64,000 nt of DNA from Hyphomicrobiales bacterium (lineage in GTDB: Bacteria; Pseudomonadota; Alphaproteobacteria; Rhizobiales; Rhizobiaceae): positions 114,341-178,340 of the forward strand of contig UBZP01000015.1 in the NCBI GenBank assembly GCA_900469965.1, read 5' to 3'. The position numbers and the translations under genes were made by a program. The notes under the pieces are model-generated. The model was not told the DNA's origin. It ran no database searches and was given only the letters and a program-made list of their open reading frames with translations. Shown here in pieces: positions 18,937 through 29,574 of the stretch. The first letter of the stretch is position 1. The number at the start of each line of letters is the position of its first letter.

Positions 18937-19066
18937 TTCATTCCCCTGTCTGCCGCTCTCTGTCGGCCTTCGGAAAATTAAACATCGGCGTCACATTTCG
19001 TGTCAAACGATTTTTTGAAGAGATCGTTTCATGCCCTGTTGACAGATGACGAGAGGTGAAGAATTC

Positions 19067-19082
19067 TCTTCATTAAGCAAGA
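19067..19082. promoter_or_regulatory. Candidate RpiR operator
   Basis: Inverted repeat TGAAGA-ATTC-TCTTCA lies 26 bp before the ATG at 19109. A second TGAAGA is at 19016-19021, inside another inverted repeat AAACGAT-N11-ATCGTTT (19005-19029). Both fall in the divergent promoter region between the RpiR gene and the catabolic set. Their presence also argues against an earlier start at 19046 for the next gene. Confidence 0.4.
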
Positions 19083-19108
19083 ACTGGCCGACCGGGAGCA
19101 GCGGCTGC

Positions 19109-19876
19109 ATGGGTATTCTCAGCGAACAGGAAGGCGATCCGGTCGCCGTCGAGAATGCAGCGGGTCGCAGCCGCATCCTCCTGGTGTGCGAGCACGCCTC
19201 GCGCGTGCTGCCGGAGCGGCTGGGCACGCTCGGGCTCTCGGCGGAGGCCCTGGAAAGCCACATCGCCTGGGACCCCGGCGCCTTGGCGGTCTCGAGGATG
19301 ATGGCCAAGAGCCTCGATGCGACGCTGATCTACCAGCGCTTCTCGCGGCTCGCCTATGATTGCAACCGTCCGCCCGAATCGCCCGGCGCGATGCCGGAGA
19401 CGAGCGAGATCTATCCCGTTCCCGGCAATGCCGATCTGTCCGAGGCGGCGCGGCTGGAGCGGGCCGAGGCCCTCTACTTTCCCTTTCGCGACCGGATCGC
19501 GAGCCTGGTCCGGCAGCGAATCGCCGAGGGGCGGGCGCCGATCCTCGTCACGGTCCACAGCTTCACGCCGGTCTATTTCGGACGGGAGCGCCCGGTCGAA
19601 ATCGGCATCCTGCACGATGCGGACAGCCGGCTGGCCGACCTCGTGCTCGAATCCGCCGGCCGCAGTGCGCTTTACGCCACGCGCCGCAACGAGCCCTATG
19701 GACCGGAGGACGGAGTCACGCATACGTTGCAGGTGCACGGGTTGGCCAACGGCCTGCTCAACGTGATGATCGAGGTCAGGAACGACCTCATCAGGGACGA
19801 TACCAGCCAAGGGGTCATGGCTGACTATCTGACGGGGCTGCTGCTCGAGAGCGTGCCGCCGTCACAAGCATACTGA
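19109..19876 (+). CDS. N-formylglutamate amidohydrolase family enzyme
   Basis: 255 residues from ATG 19109 (MGILSEQEGD), with GGGAG 10 nt upstream. Family blocks are the opening LLVCEHASRVLP near residue 25, SRLAYDCNRPP near 83, TVHSFTP near 144 and VMIEVRNDLI near 222. Family enzymes are zinc amidases that release glutamate from N-formylglutamate. Here the neighbours are a permease, a glutamine synthetase homologue and two dehydrogenases rather than hut genes, so it may instead hydrolyse a gamma-glutamyl amide as the last step of a gamma-glutamylation pathway. It is first of five same-strand genes. Confidence 0.85.
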   Translation: MGILSEQEGDPVAVENAAGRSRILLVCEHASRVLPERLGTLGLSAEALESHIAWDPGALAVSRMMAKSLDATLIYQRFSRLAYDCNRPPESPGAMPETSEIYPVPGNADLSEAARLERAEALYFPFRDRIASLVRQRIAEGRAPILVTVHSFTPVYFGRERPVEIGILHDADSRLADLVLESAGRSALYATRRNEPYGPEDGVTHTLQVHGLANGLLNVMIEVRNDLIRDDTSQGVMADYLTGLLLESVPPSQAY

Positions 19877-20020
19877 AAGACCCAGGGGAGCGGCTCGCCC
19901 GCGGCATGCGCTTCGGTACACGGAAAAATCCGGGCCGATGCGAACGAACGGCACTCAGGCGCACCCGGCAGGATATCAGGCCTGCTGCGGGTGCGAACCT
20001 ACTCGACAGGAGAGAGGCAA

Positions 20021-21535
20021 ATGGAAAATCCTTCAGCGGGCGTCAGCTACAAGAAAGCTGACGCTTCCTATTTCGAGAAGCGCGGGCTTTCGCGCTATGC
20101 GGGCGTCTGGTCGCTCTGGGCGCTCGGCGTCGGCGCGGTCATCTCCGGGCACTTTTCCGGCTGGAACTTCGGCTTCGCCACCGGCGGCTGGGGCGGCATG
20201 CTCGTCGCCGGCATCATCATCGCCATCATGTATCTGGGGCTGACCTTCTCCATCGCGGAGATGAGCCCGGCGCTGCCGCACACCGGCGCCGCCTACTCGT
20301 TTGCGCGCACGGCGATGGGCCCCTGGGGCGGCTTCATCACCGGGCTTTGCGAAAACGTCGAATACGTGCTGACGCCGGCGGTGGTGGTGACCTTCATCAC
20401 CGCCTACGTCAACTCGATCCTCGGGCTGGATCCTGCCTATTCGCCCTTCGTGTGGATCGTGTTCTACCTGATCTTCCTCGGCCTCAACATCTTCGGGCTG
20501 GAGCTGTCGTTCAAGGTGACGCTGATCATCACGATCATTTCGCTCGGCGTTCTCGCCTTCTTCTGGGCCAGCGCCATCCCGAACATGGATTTCTCGCGCT
20601 GGGCGCTGAACATCGGCGTCGGTCCGGACGGGGCCGCGGTCGAACTGCCGGAAGGCAACGGCGAATGGTTCCCCTTCGGCTTCTCGGGCGTGTTGGCGAC
20701 GCTGCCGTTTGCCGTCTGGCTGTTCCTCGCCATCGAGCAGCTGCCGCTCGCGGCCGAGGAATCGGTCGATCCCAAGCGCGACATGCCCAAGGGCATCATC
20801 CTCGGCATGGTCACGCTGATGATCTCCGCCTTCATGATCGTCCTGCTCAACCCGTCGCTGCCGGGCGTGGGCGCGTTCCAGCTCGGCTCGTCGCTCGAAC
20901 CGCTGCTGGACGGCTTCAAGGCGATCTACGGCGACAGCGGCGTCGTGATCCTCGGCCTCGTCGCGCTGACCGGCCTGATCGCCAGCTTCCATACGATCCT
21001 CTACGCCCAGGGCCGGCAGATCTACTCGCTTTCGCGGGCGGGCTACTTCCCGACGGCGCTGTCGATCACCCACCAGACCTACAAGACGCCGTACATCGCC
21101 ATGATCACCGGCGCCGTCGTCGGCCTGGCGGTGATGATGATCATCTGGTTCGCCCTGGGCGCGGAACAGGGCGGCAGCATCATCGGCAGCGTGCTTTTGA
21201 ACATGGCCGTGTTCGGTGCGATGTTCTCCTACATCATGCAGGCGATCTCGTTCATCATGCTGCGCAAGAAGCTGCCGAACATCGAGCGTCCCTTCCGCTC
21301 GCCCTTCGGCATTCCCGGCGCGGTGCTGACGGTGATCATCGCCGTCGTCACGCTGCTCTACCAGATCCAGGACCCGAACTTCACCAAGGGTGTTCTCTGG
21401 GTCGCGATCTGGTTCGCCGTGGCCATCGCCTACTTCGCCTTCGTCGGTCGCCACAGGCTGATCCTGTCGCCCGAAGAGGAATTCGCGATGGAGCATCGGG
21501 AAAAGGCGGCCGCGTCGCTGGCCGCCAGCGGCTGA
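20021..21535 (+). CDS. APC-superfamily permease, ethanolamine-permease-like
   Basis: 504 residues from ATG 20021 with AGGAGAGAGG just upstream. About 12 membrane segments are seen. APC features include GVGAVISGHFSGWNFGFATG near residues 36-55, SPALPHTGAAYSFARTAMGP near 85 and CENVEYVLTPAVV near 110, the last resembling ethanolamine permeases. The adjacent glutamine synthetase homologue fits uptake of an amine to be glutamylated. A strong terminator-like hairpin follows at 21548-21572. Confidence 0.82.
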   Translation: MENPSAGVSYKKADASYFEKRGLSRYAGVWSLWALGVGAVISGHFSGWNFGFATGGWGGMLVAGIIIAIMYLGLTFSIAEMSPALPHTGAAYSFARTAMGPWGGFITGLCENVEYVLTPAVVVTFITAYVNSILGLDPAYSPFVWIVFYLIFLGLNIFGLELSFKVTLIITIISLGVLAFFWASAIPNMDFSRWALNIGVGPDGAAVELPEGNGEWFPFGFSGVLATLPFAVWLFLAIEQLPLAAEESVDPKRDMPKGIILGMVTLMISAFMIVLLNPSLPGVGAFQLGSSLEPLLDGFKAIYGDSGVVILGLVALTGLIASFHTILYAQGRQIYSLSRAGYFPTALSITHQTYKTPYIAMITGAVVGLAVMMIIWFALGAEQGGSIIGSVLLNMAVFGAMFSYIMQAISFIMLRKKLPNIERPFRSPFGIPGAVLTVIIAVVTLLYQIQDPNFTKGVLWVAIWFAVAIAYFAFVGRHRLILSPEEEFAMEHREKAAASLAASG

Positions 21536-21547
21536 CGACTTGAGTGC

Positions 21548-21572
21548 GCGGCCCGGCCTGTTGCCGGGCCGC
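21548..21572 (+). terminator. Terminator/attenuator between permease and GS-like gene
   Basis: A perfect 10-bp stem GCGGCCCGGC / GCCGGGCCGC with loop CTGTT, followed by ATTTCCTCGTTTT. It lies 13 bp after the permease stop and 32 bp before the next ATG, so it probably reduces rather than blocks downstream expression. Confidence 0.65.
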
Positions 21573-21603
21573 ATTTCCTCGTTTTCGGGATCGGATCTAG
21601 CGG

Positions 21604-22974
21604 ATGAGTGCGAGCTACACGTTTGAAGAATTGAAGAAGGATGTCGCCGAGGGCCGCATCGACACCGTCCTGGCCTGCCAGGTCGACATGCAGGGCCGCC
21701 TCATGGGCAAGCGGTTCCATGCCCGGTACTTCGTCGACGGCGCCTATGAGGAGACCCACAGCTGCAACTACCTGCTGGCGACCGACATGGAGATGGAAAC
21801 CGTTTCCGGCTACCGCTCGACCAGCTGGGCGGCGGGTTACGGCGACTACACGATGAAGCCGGACCTTTCGACGCTGCGCAGGGTGCCCTGGCTGGAGGGG
21901 ACGGCGCTGGTGCTCTGCGACGTGCTCGACCACCACACCCACAAGGAAGTGCCGCACTCGCCGCGCGCGATCCTGAAGAAGCAGGTCAAGCGGCTGGAGG
22001 CGATGGGGCTCAAGGCCTTCATGGCGAGCGAGCTGGAGTTCTTCCTGTTCGACCAGAGCTATGACGATGCACGCGAGAGCGGCTATCGCGACCTGAGACT
22101 GGTCAGCGGCTACAACCAGGACTACCACATCTTCCAGACGTCCAAGGAAGAGGACGTGATGCGGGCGATCCGCAACGGCCTGCAGGGCGCCGGCATTCCG
22201 GTGGAGAACTCCAAGGGCGAGGCGTCTGCGGGCCAGGAGGAGATCAACGTGCGCTATGCCGACGCGCTTTCCATGGCGGACCGGCACGTGATCATCAAGA
22301 ATGCCTGCAAGGAGATCGCCTGGCAGCGCGGCAAGGCGATCACCTTCCTGGCCAAGTGGCATTATTCGGCCGCAGGCTCCTCGTCGCACCTGCACCAGTC
22401 GCTCTGGAGCCTCGACGGCAAGACGTCGATGTTCCACGATGCCGAGGCGAAGTACGGCATGTCGGAGATGATGCGCAACTACGTCGCCGGCCTTTTGAAC
22501 CATGCGAGCGAGATCACCTATTTCCTCGCCCCCTACATCAATTCCTACAAGCGCTTCATGGCCGGCACCTTCGCGCCGACCAAGGCGGTGTGGAGCAAGG
22601 ACAACCGAACGGCCGGCTACCGCCTGTGCGGCGAGGGAACCAAGGCGATCCGCATCGAATGCCGGGTGGGCGGCTCCGACCTCAACCCCTACCTCGCCAT
22701 GGCGGCGCTGCTGGCCGCCGGCATCGCCGGGATCGAGGGCAATCTCGAGCTCGAGGCGCCGTTCGTCGGCGACGCCTATGGCGGCCAGGGTATCCGCGAG
22801 ATACCCAAGACGCTGCGGGAGGCGACCGCGTTCATGACCAACTCGAAGATGCTGCGGGATGCCTTCGGCGAGGACGTCATCGACCACTACACGCGCGCTG
22901 CGGAGTGGGAGCAGGAGGAATACGACCGCCGGGTGACGGACTGGGAGGTGGCAAGAGGCTTCGAGCGGGCGTGA
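21604..22974 (+). CDS. Glutamine synthetase family protein, PuuA/gamma-glutamyl-amine ligase type
   Basis: 456 residues. Glutamine synthetase catalytic blocks are present: ASELEFFLF near residue 140, GQEEINVRY near 210, GSSSHLHQSLW near 259, NSYKRF near 315 and NRTAGYR near 337. The protein lacks the adenylylation-site region of GlnA, and its N-terminus (VDMQGRLMGKRFHARYF) is that of gamma-glutamylpolyamine-type ligases. Enzymes of this type join glutamate to an amine using ATP. With the ethanolamine-type permease and an ADH/ALDH pair next door, ethanolamine or a similar amino alcohol is the likeliest amine; putrescine cannot be excluded. Confidence 0.85.
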   Translation: MSASYTFEELKKDVAEGRIDTVLACQVDMQGRLMGKRFHARYFVDGAYEETHSCNYLLATDMEMETVSGYRSTSWAAGYGDYTMKPDLSTLRRVPWLEGTALVLCDVLDHHTHKEVPHSPRAILKKQVKRLEAMGLKAFMASELEFFLFDQSYDDARESGYRDLRLVSGYNQDYHIFQTSKEEDVMRAIRNGLQGAGIPVENSKGEASAGQEEINVRYADALSMADRHVIIKNACKEIAWQRGKAITFLAKWHYSAAGSSSHLHQSLWSLDGKTSMFHDAEAKYGMSEMMRNYVAGLLNHASEITYFLAPYINSYKRFMAGTFAPTKAVWSKDNRTAGYRLCGEGTKAIRIECRVGGSDLNPYLAMAALLAAGIAGIEGNLELEAPFVGDAYGGQGIREIPKTLREATAFMTNSKMLRDAFGEDVIDHYTRAAEWEQEEYDRRVTDWEVARGFERA

Positions 22975-23034
22975 CGTTTGTTGATACGGTGTCAACATGG
23001 TGAGATCAGAGTGCCTGGTGCAACGGGGTGCATC

Positions 23035-23255
23035 GGCCTGACGAAGCCGCCTCTACCCTGGTTTCGCTTCGCCGCGTCCTTCCTGCCGGGGCTGCTGCAC
23101 GGTGATGCGGCGGACCGCATCCTGGTCGCGATGGCCCGCGAGCACGATTTGACGATCATCACCCGCGACCGCGCCATCCTGGCCTATGGTGCGGCGGGAC
23201 ATGTAAAGGTTCTGGCCTGCCAGGCGAAGGCGCCCGGAGGCCCAAGGAGAAGGCA

Positions 23256-23259
<4 letters not shown>
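23035..23259 (+). pseudogene. C-terminal remnant of a VapC-type PIN toxin
   Basis: The frame ending at TGA 23257-23259 encodes LPGLLHGDAADRILVAMARE then TIITRDRAILAYGAAGHVKV. This is the end of PIN-domain VapC toxins, including the later acidic residues of the active site (GDxADR and TRDR). The N-terminal half with the first Asp and the Glu is absent, and no antitoxin is present. The stop overlaps the ALDH start codon. It is a decayed insertion within a metabolic gene set. Confidence 0.75.
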
Positions 23260-24640
<1,381 letters not shown>

Positions 24641-24644
<4 letters not shown>

Positions 24645-25786
24645 CCATCACCGCCAACTGGAGCTACCCGACCGCCATCAAGTTCGGGGCAGGGCGCATC
24701 AAGGAACTCGCCGATCACTGCAAGGCGGTCGGCATGAAGAAGCCGCTGCTCGTCACCGATCGTGGCCTCGCCCCGATGGCGATCACGCAGAACGCGCTCG
24801 CGATCCTGGAGGCCGCCGGCCTCGGCCGGGCGATCTTCGCCGACGTCGATCCCAATCCGAACGACGCCAATCTCGAGGCCGGCGTGAAGGCCTTCAAGGA
24901 CGGCGGCCATGACGGCGTCGTCGCCTTCGGCGGCGGCTCGGGCCTGGACCTCGGCAAGGCGATCGCCTTCATGGTCGGGCAGACGCGGCCGGTCTGGGAC
25001 TTCGAGGACATCGGCGACTGGTGGACGCGCGCCTCCGTCGAGGGCATCGCCCCGATCGTCGCGGTGCCGACGACGGCCGGCACCGGCTCCGAAGTCGGCC
25101 GCGCCTCGGTCATCACCAATTCGCAGACGCATACGAAGAAGGTGATCTTCCATCCGAAATTCCTGCCGGCGGTGACGATCTGCGATCCGGAGCTGACGGT
25201 CGGCATGCCGAAGGTGATCACCGCGGGCACCGGCATGGACGCCTTCGCCCATTGCCTCGAAGCCTATTGCTCGCCCTTCTATCACCCGATGAGCCAGGGG
25301 ATCGCGCTCGAGGGCATGCGCCTCGTCAAGGAATACCTGCCGCGCGCCTACAGGGACGGCGCCGACATCGAGGCGCGGGCCAACATGATGTCGGCCGCCG
25401 CCATGGGCGCGGTCGCCTTCCAGAAGGGGCTCGGCGCCATCCATTCGCTGTCGCATCCGGTGGGCGCGATCTACAACACCCACCACGGCATGACGAATGC
25501 CGTGGTGATGCCGCCGGTGCTGCGCTTCAACCGGCCGGCGATCGAGGGCAAGATCGCCGCCGCCGCCGCCTATCTCGGTATTTCCGGCGGCTTCGACGGC
25601 TTCTACGACTATGTGCTGGAGCTGCGCAGCGAGCTCGGCGTGCCGGACAAGCTCGCAGCACTCGGCGTCGGAACCGACCGAATCGACGAGATGGCGGCGA
25701 TGGCGATCGTCGATCCGACCGCCGGCGGTAACCCGGTGGAACTGACGCTCACGTCCGCAAAGACGCTGTTCGCCGCCTGCATCTGA
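24641..25786 (+). CDS. Iron-containing alcohol dehydrogenase
   Basis: 381 residues from ATG 24641, overlapping the ALDH stop (ATGA). Group III Fe-ADH features: GGGSGLDLGKAIAF near residue 94, PTTAGTGSEVGRASVI near 138, and metal ligands Asp and His in GMDAFAHCLEAY near 194, HSLSHPVG near 262 and HHG near 276. Translational coupling to the ALDH suggests the two enzymes act in sequence, alcohol to aldehyde to acid. This fits oxidation of the hydroxyl of a glutamylated amino alcohol. A clear terminator follows. Confidence 0.9.
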
Positions 25787-25818
25787 GGCCGGTTCACCGC
25801 GCACTTTCTGCCCTGCCG

Positions 25819-25846
25819 AACCCGGCGCCCCCAGCGCCGGGTTTTT
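25819..25846 (+). terminator. Intrinsic terminator of the GS-ALDH-ADH gene set
   Basis: Stem AACCCGGCG / CGCCGGGTT with loop CCCCCAG-type bases, followed by a T run (GTTTTTCG). It is 32 bp after the ADH stop and ends the plus-strand catabolic transcript. Confidence 0.85.
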
Positions 25847-26032
25847 CGCTGCTCTGCCCGCGACGGCTGAAATTCGCCGGGGCTACGCGGCGGGCCATTG
25901 TCACGCACCTGTCACAATTCGTAGCGCTTCGGCCGGAATCAGTGTGATTCCTTAACTTTCTTCATGAAAGCTCGTGATTTCGTGAGGAGCCGCTGCAGTC
26001 CTGGCGGGCTGCATGCCGCATGTGGGAGACCG

Positions 26033-26809
26033 ATGGCTGTCATAGCAGTTGCGAACGCGAAGGGCGGATCCGGCAAGACGACGACGGTGGCACTGCTGGC
26101 CACCGAGTTGGCCCGGTCGGGCGCCGAGGTCGTGGTTCTCGACTGCGATCCGCTCGGCCTCGCGGCGGACTGGGCGAGCCGGTGCGGTCCGGACAGCCGC
26201 ATCACCGCCGTCACCGACATCACGCCCGGCACGCTGGCCGATCACCTGCGGCGTCTGAACAGGCCGGACCGTCATATCATCGCGGACCTTTCCGCTGCGC
26301 GCGACACGCTCATGGCGATGGCGCTCGGCCTTTGCGATCTCGCCCTCATTCCGGTGCAGGGCAGCGCCCTCGATGCCAGGGGCGCCATCCAGGTGCTGGA
26401 GCTGATCCAGTGCATCGAGGCGAATGCGCGCGCCCACATCAACCGGGCGATCGTGCTGTCGCGCGTCAATCCGCTGGTGGCGACGCGGTCGCTGCGCACC
26501 GTGCGCGACCTGCTGCTCCTGCGCGGCATGGCGATGATCGAGACGCCGGTGGTCGAGCGGGGCGCCTTTCGCGAGATGTTCGAGCGGTCGGGAACCCTTT
26601 ATACACTGGATGCCGGCCAGGTGCGCAATCTCGACCGGGCGCAGGCGAACATGCAGGCCCTTGCGCGCGACGTCATGGCGCGCATCGAGCGGGGCGGGCG
26701 CGATGCGCATGGCCCGTTTGCGCAGTTGTGCTACCAGCACGGCATCGCCACGGACGAGCCGTGTGCGAACGACGACGAGCCGTCACGCCAGCGCGTCAAG
26801 GGCGCCTGA
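26033..26809 (+). CDS. ParA/MinD-family ATPase, VirC1-like (first of tandem pair)
   Basis: 258 residues from ATG 26033 with GGGAG upstream; an upstream ATG at 25964 would add a non-homologous lead. The deviant Walker A NAKGGSGKTTT is near residue 8, the Asp block VVVLDCDP near 38 and HIIADLSAARD near 80. The later RGAFREMFERSGTLYTLD stretch recalls VirC1-type ParA ATPases of Agrobacterium. There is no N-terminal HTH and no parB nearby, so it is an orphan positioning-type ATPase. It is clearly paralogous to the next gene. Confidence 0.85.
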   Translation: MAVIAVANAKGGSGKTTTVALLATELARSGAEVVVLDCDPLGLAADWASRCGPDSRITAVTDITPGTLADHLRRLNRPDRHIIADLSAARDTLMAMALGLCDLALIPVQGSALDARGAIQVLELIQCIEANARAHINRAIVLSRVNPLVATRSLRTVRDLLLLRGMAMIETPVVERGAFREMFERSGTLYTLDAGQVRNLDRAQANMQALARDVMARIERGGRDAHGPFAQLCYQHGIATDEPCANDDEPSRQRVKGA

Positions 26810-26842
26810 CCGGCCTTTTACGATCGACCATGCAGCCTTCGG

Positions 26843-26869
26843 CCGCCATCGCATTCGCAGCGATGGCGG
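26843..26869 (+). terminator. Stem-loop after first ParA-like gene
   Basis: Perfect 10-bp stem CCGCCATCGC / GCGATGGCGG with a 7-nt loop, 34 bp downstream of the stop. A T-rich GCGTTTGCAATTCG follows at a distance. It probably separates the transcripts of the two ParA-like genes. Confidence 0.55.
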
Positions 26870-26888
26870 GGTGCGCGTTTGCAATTCG

Positions 26889-26915
26889 TTAACCATGTTC
26901 TGAAAGGTTGGTTAA
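26889..26915. promoter_or_regulatory. Paired TTAACCA/TGGTTAA motifs (CtrA-like)
   Basis: TTAACCA at 26889-26895 and its exact inverse TGGTTAA at 26909-26915, about 70-100 bp before the second ParA-like gene. TTAACCAT-like elements are the reported CtrA-bound form in Rhizobiales, so cell-cycle control of the second ATPase is possible. The motif is short and could be chance. Confidence 0.4.
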
Positions 26916-26987
26916 CAGGCGCCATTCCCGCTTCGCGCCCGTAAAGAGCGATGAGGGGCTCGTGTTGCCGATCATGAGGAATTTGAA

Positions 26988-27707
26988 ATGCCAGTCATAA
27001 CATTCGCCAATGCCAAGGGCGGAGCGGGCAAGACCACCGCAGCGCTGATCCTCGCGACCGAGCTGGCAGCCCAGGGCTATCGCATCACCATTCTCGACGC
27101 CGATCCCCAGCGCTGGATCACCAGCTGGCACGAGCTCTCCGGCGTCCAGCGCAATCTCTCCGTCATCTCGGAAGTCTCGATGGGGTCGCTGCAGTCGCAC
27201 ATCCGCGAGAACCGCGACCAGACGGACTATTTCATCATCGATCTGGCCGGCGCGCGCGACGCGCTGGTGGCGACCGCGATCGGCCTGTCCGACCATGTGA
27301 TGATCCCGATCCAGGGTTGCGCGATGGACGCGCGCGGCGGGGCGCAGATCCTCGAACTCCTGCAGCAGCTCGACACCCGCGCCGGCGTGCGCATCGCCCA
27401 TTCGGTCGTGCTGACCCGGATGAGCACGGTGGTGACGACCCGCGCCATGACGGCCATCAAGCAGCTTCTCTCCGAGCGCGGCGTCGCCGTTCTCGATACG
27501 CCGATCGCCGAACGGGTCGCCTTCCGCGACATCTTCGATTGCGGGGGCACCTTGCGGACGATGGATCCGCAGCGCATTTCCAACCTCGACAAGGCGCGCG
27601 AGAACGCCCGGCTCTTCGCCGAGGAGGTCCTCCGCCGCGTGCCGGTCCGCCGCGGCGCGCTTGCGGCATGTCGCAGCGCTCTCGAGACCAGGGTGCGCGC
27701 CGCCTGA
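26988..27707 (+). CDS. ParA/MinD-family ATPase, VirC1-like (second of tandem pair)
   Basis: 239 residues from ATG 26988. Deviant Walker A NAKGGAGKTTA is near residue 8, ITILDADPQRW near 35 and YFIIDLAGARDALV near 78. The C-terminal VAFRDIFDCGGTLRTMD block parallels that of the preceding gene, so the two are tandem duplicates that have diverged. Proteins of this class dimerise with ATP on DNA or membrane to place cargo in the cell. There is no ParB or centromere repeat. The next gene is a soluble chemoreceptor, a cargo class that ParA-like proteins position in some bacteria. Confidence 0.85.
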   Translation: MPVITFANAKGGAGKTTAALILATELAAQGYRITILDADPQRWITSWHELSGVQRNLSVISEVSMGSLQSHIRENRDQTDYFIIDLAGARDALVATAIGLSDHVMIPIQGCAMDARGGAQILELLQQLDTRAGVRIAHSVVLTRMSTVVTTRAMTAIKQLLSERGVAVLDTPIAERVAFRDIFDCGGTLRTMDPQRISNLDKARENARLFAEEVLRRVPVRRGALAACRSALETRVRAA

Positions 27708-28042
27708 CCCGTCCGAGGCCCGCGCCTCCGGGATATTGCGGCCTTCGCTGCCTGTGCGGCGGAGGCGAGCCCGGGCCTTGCGACCGCATCAAAATGTCCG
27801 GGCGCGTCGGCGCCCGTCCGCGCCGGGCGCTACCGGAAATTGGCATTTCATAATAAAGCCTTTACCAAAAGTGGCGTTAGATGACGGACCCATTCGAGGC
27901 GCCGGCTTTTGGCCGGTGCCTGCGCCATGAACAGGCGCGATGACCGGCGCGACTGCTCGGAACGCACCCCACAGAACGACGCGAGACCGTTCTCGAAGAT
28001 GGCCTCCTCCCCGCATAGACCCCCAATCGCATGGAATTTCCG
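27708..28042. other. Leader region between ParA-like gene and chemoreceptor
   Basis: 335 bp without a credible gene. It holds several small GC hairpins, for example GGCGCCGGC-TTTTG-GCCGGTGCC at 27898-27920, and an AT-richer stretch (CATTTCATAATAAAGCC, near 27842-27858) that is the best place for a promoter. No sigma-28-like element was recognised. Confidence 0.4.
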
Positions 28043-29566
28043 ATGAGCGCTGCCCCCACGACCTCGAGCAACAACGCCGATCTTGCCCGCCGCCTCGACT
28101 ATCTCGGGCTCGACGCCAAGGCCCTGAAGGACCTGCGCTCGCTCAAGCCGTTTCTGGAGCAGGAACTCGCGCCGGCGCTGGACCGGTTCTACGGCGTGGT
28201 GCGCAACAGCCCGGAGGTCAGCCATCTCTTTTCCAGCGATGCCCACATGGCCGGCGCGAAGAACGCGCAGCTCGGCCACTGGGCCAACATCTGGAACGGC
28301 GACTTTGCGGCAGACTATGCCGACAAGGTGCGCGCGATCGGAAAGGTCCATGCGCGCATCGGGCTGGAACCGCGCTGGTACATCGGCGGCTATGCGCTGA
28401 TCGTCGAGCACCTCCTGGCCGCGGCGCTGAAGGAGATGTGGCCGAAGCCTGGCCTGTTCTCCCGCTCCGAGTTCGGCGCCGACGAGGTGGCGGGCAAGCT
28501 CGCCAGCCTGATCAAGGCCGTCTTCCTCGACATGGACCTGTCGATTTCCGTCTACATGGACGCGTCCGACACCACCAAGCAGCAGACGGTCCAGGCGCGT
28601 ACCGTCGCGGCCGAGCGCGCGATCGTCGGCAGCAACTTCGGCGCGGCGCTGAAGCGGATCTCCGACGGCGACCTGACGGTGCGCATCGAGGGCGAGTTGC
28701 CGGAGGCCTACGAGGCGCTGCGCCATGACTTCAACCATGCGGTCTCCGCCCTGTCGCAGGCGATCGGCGGCATCCATACGGGTGTGGGCTCGATCAACGT
28801 CAGCGTCCAGGAGATCGCCGCGGCCTCGGAGGATCTCGCCCGGCGCACCGAGCGGCAGGCGGCCAACCTGGAAGAGACGGCGGCCGCCGTCGAAGAGGTG
28901 ACGACGACGGTGCGCCAGACGGCCAAGAGCGCCGACGACGCCAACCAGCTCGTGACCGCGGCGCGCGGCAACGCCGAACGCAGCGGCGAGGTGGTCGCGC
29001 AGGCGATTGCCGCGATGGAGGATATCCAGCAGTCGTCTGCCAGCATCGCCAGCATCATCGAGGTCATCGACGAGATCGCCTTCCAGACGAACCTCCTGGC
29101 GCTGAATGCCGGCATCGAGGCGGCGCGGGCCGGCGAGGCAGGCCGGGGCTTCGCCGTCGTCGCCTCGGAGGTGCGGGCGCTGGCGCAACGCTGCGCCGAT
29201 GCCGCCAAGGACATCCAGAACCTGATCGCCAAGTCGCACGGCCAGGTGGAGGACGGCGTCCGCTCGGTCAACGAGGTCGCCCAGTCGCTGCGCCAGATCG
29301 TGGCGCAGGTGGTCGAGGTGAGCTCCGTCTTCTCGGCGATCCGCGCCAGCACGGCCGAGCAGGCGACCGGCCTGCAGGCCGTCAACCAGGCGATCGGCGC
29401 GATGGACCAGATCACCCAGCAGAACGCCTCGATGGTCGAGCAGGCCAATGCCGCAAGCCAGGCCCTGTCCAAGGACGCCGCCTCGATCGCCGAGCGGCTG
29501 AGCGCGTTCCGCACCAGCGGGCAGGCCGCGGCGGCGCCGGCGGCCGGCTACGTCCGCGCGGCCTGA
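28043..29566 (+). CDS. Globin-coupled methyl-accepting chemotaxis protein (aerotaxis-type)
   Basis: About 507 residues from ATG 28043; an ATG 12 bp upstream is an alternative and neither has a strong ribosome site. Residues about 10-170 form a protoglobin-like haem domain ([16 protein letters not shown]..., proximal His in [16 protein letters not shown] near 103). A HAMP-like stretch ([21 protein letters not shown]) follows, then the signalling domain with hairpin [22 protein letters not shown] and [17 protein letters not shown]. There is no membrane segment, so this is a cytoplasmic oxygen sensor of the HemAT type. No C-terminal CheR-binding pentapeptide is seen. Confidence 0.9.
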   Translation: MSAAPTTSSNNADLARRLDYLGLDAKALKDLRSLKPFLEQELAPALDRFYGVVRNSPEVSHLFSSDAHMAGAKNAQLGHWANIWNGDFAADYADKVRAIGKVHARIGLEPRWYIGGYALIVEHLLAAALKEMWPKPGLFSRSEFGADEVAGKLASLIKAVFLDMDLSISVYMDASDTTKQQTVQARTVAAERAIVGSNFGAALKRISDGDLTVRIEGELPEAYEALRHDFNHAVSALSQAIGGIHTGVGSINVSVQEIAAASEDLARRTERQAANLEETAAAVEEVTTTVRQTAKSADDANQLVTAARGNAERSGEVVAQAIAAMEDIQQSSASIASIIEVIDEIAFQTNLLALNAGIEAARAGEAGRGFAVVASEVRALAQRCADAAKDIQNLIAKSHGQVEDGVRSVNEVAQSLRQIVAQVVEVSSVFSAIRASTAEQATGLQAVNQAIGAMDQITQQNASMVEQANAASQALSKDAASIAERLSAFRTSGQAAAAPAAGYVRAA

Positions 29567-29574
29567 AGGGCCGG

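Noticed and set aside
20033-21574. Long minus-strand frame opposite the APC permease
   Set aside because: Composition is Arg/Asp/Glu/Gly-rich low-complexity; the plus-strand permease has 12 membrane segments and a strong ribosome site.
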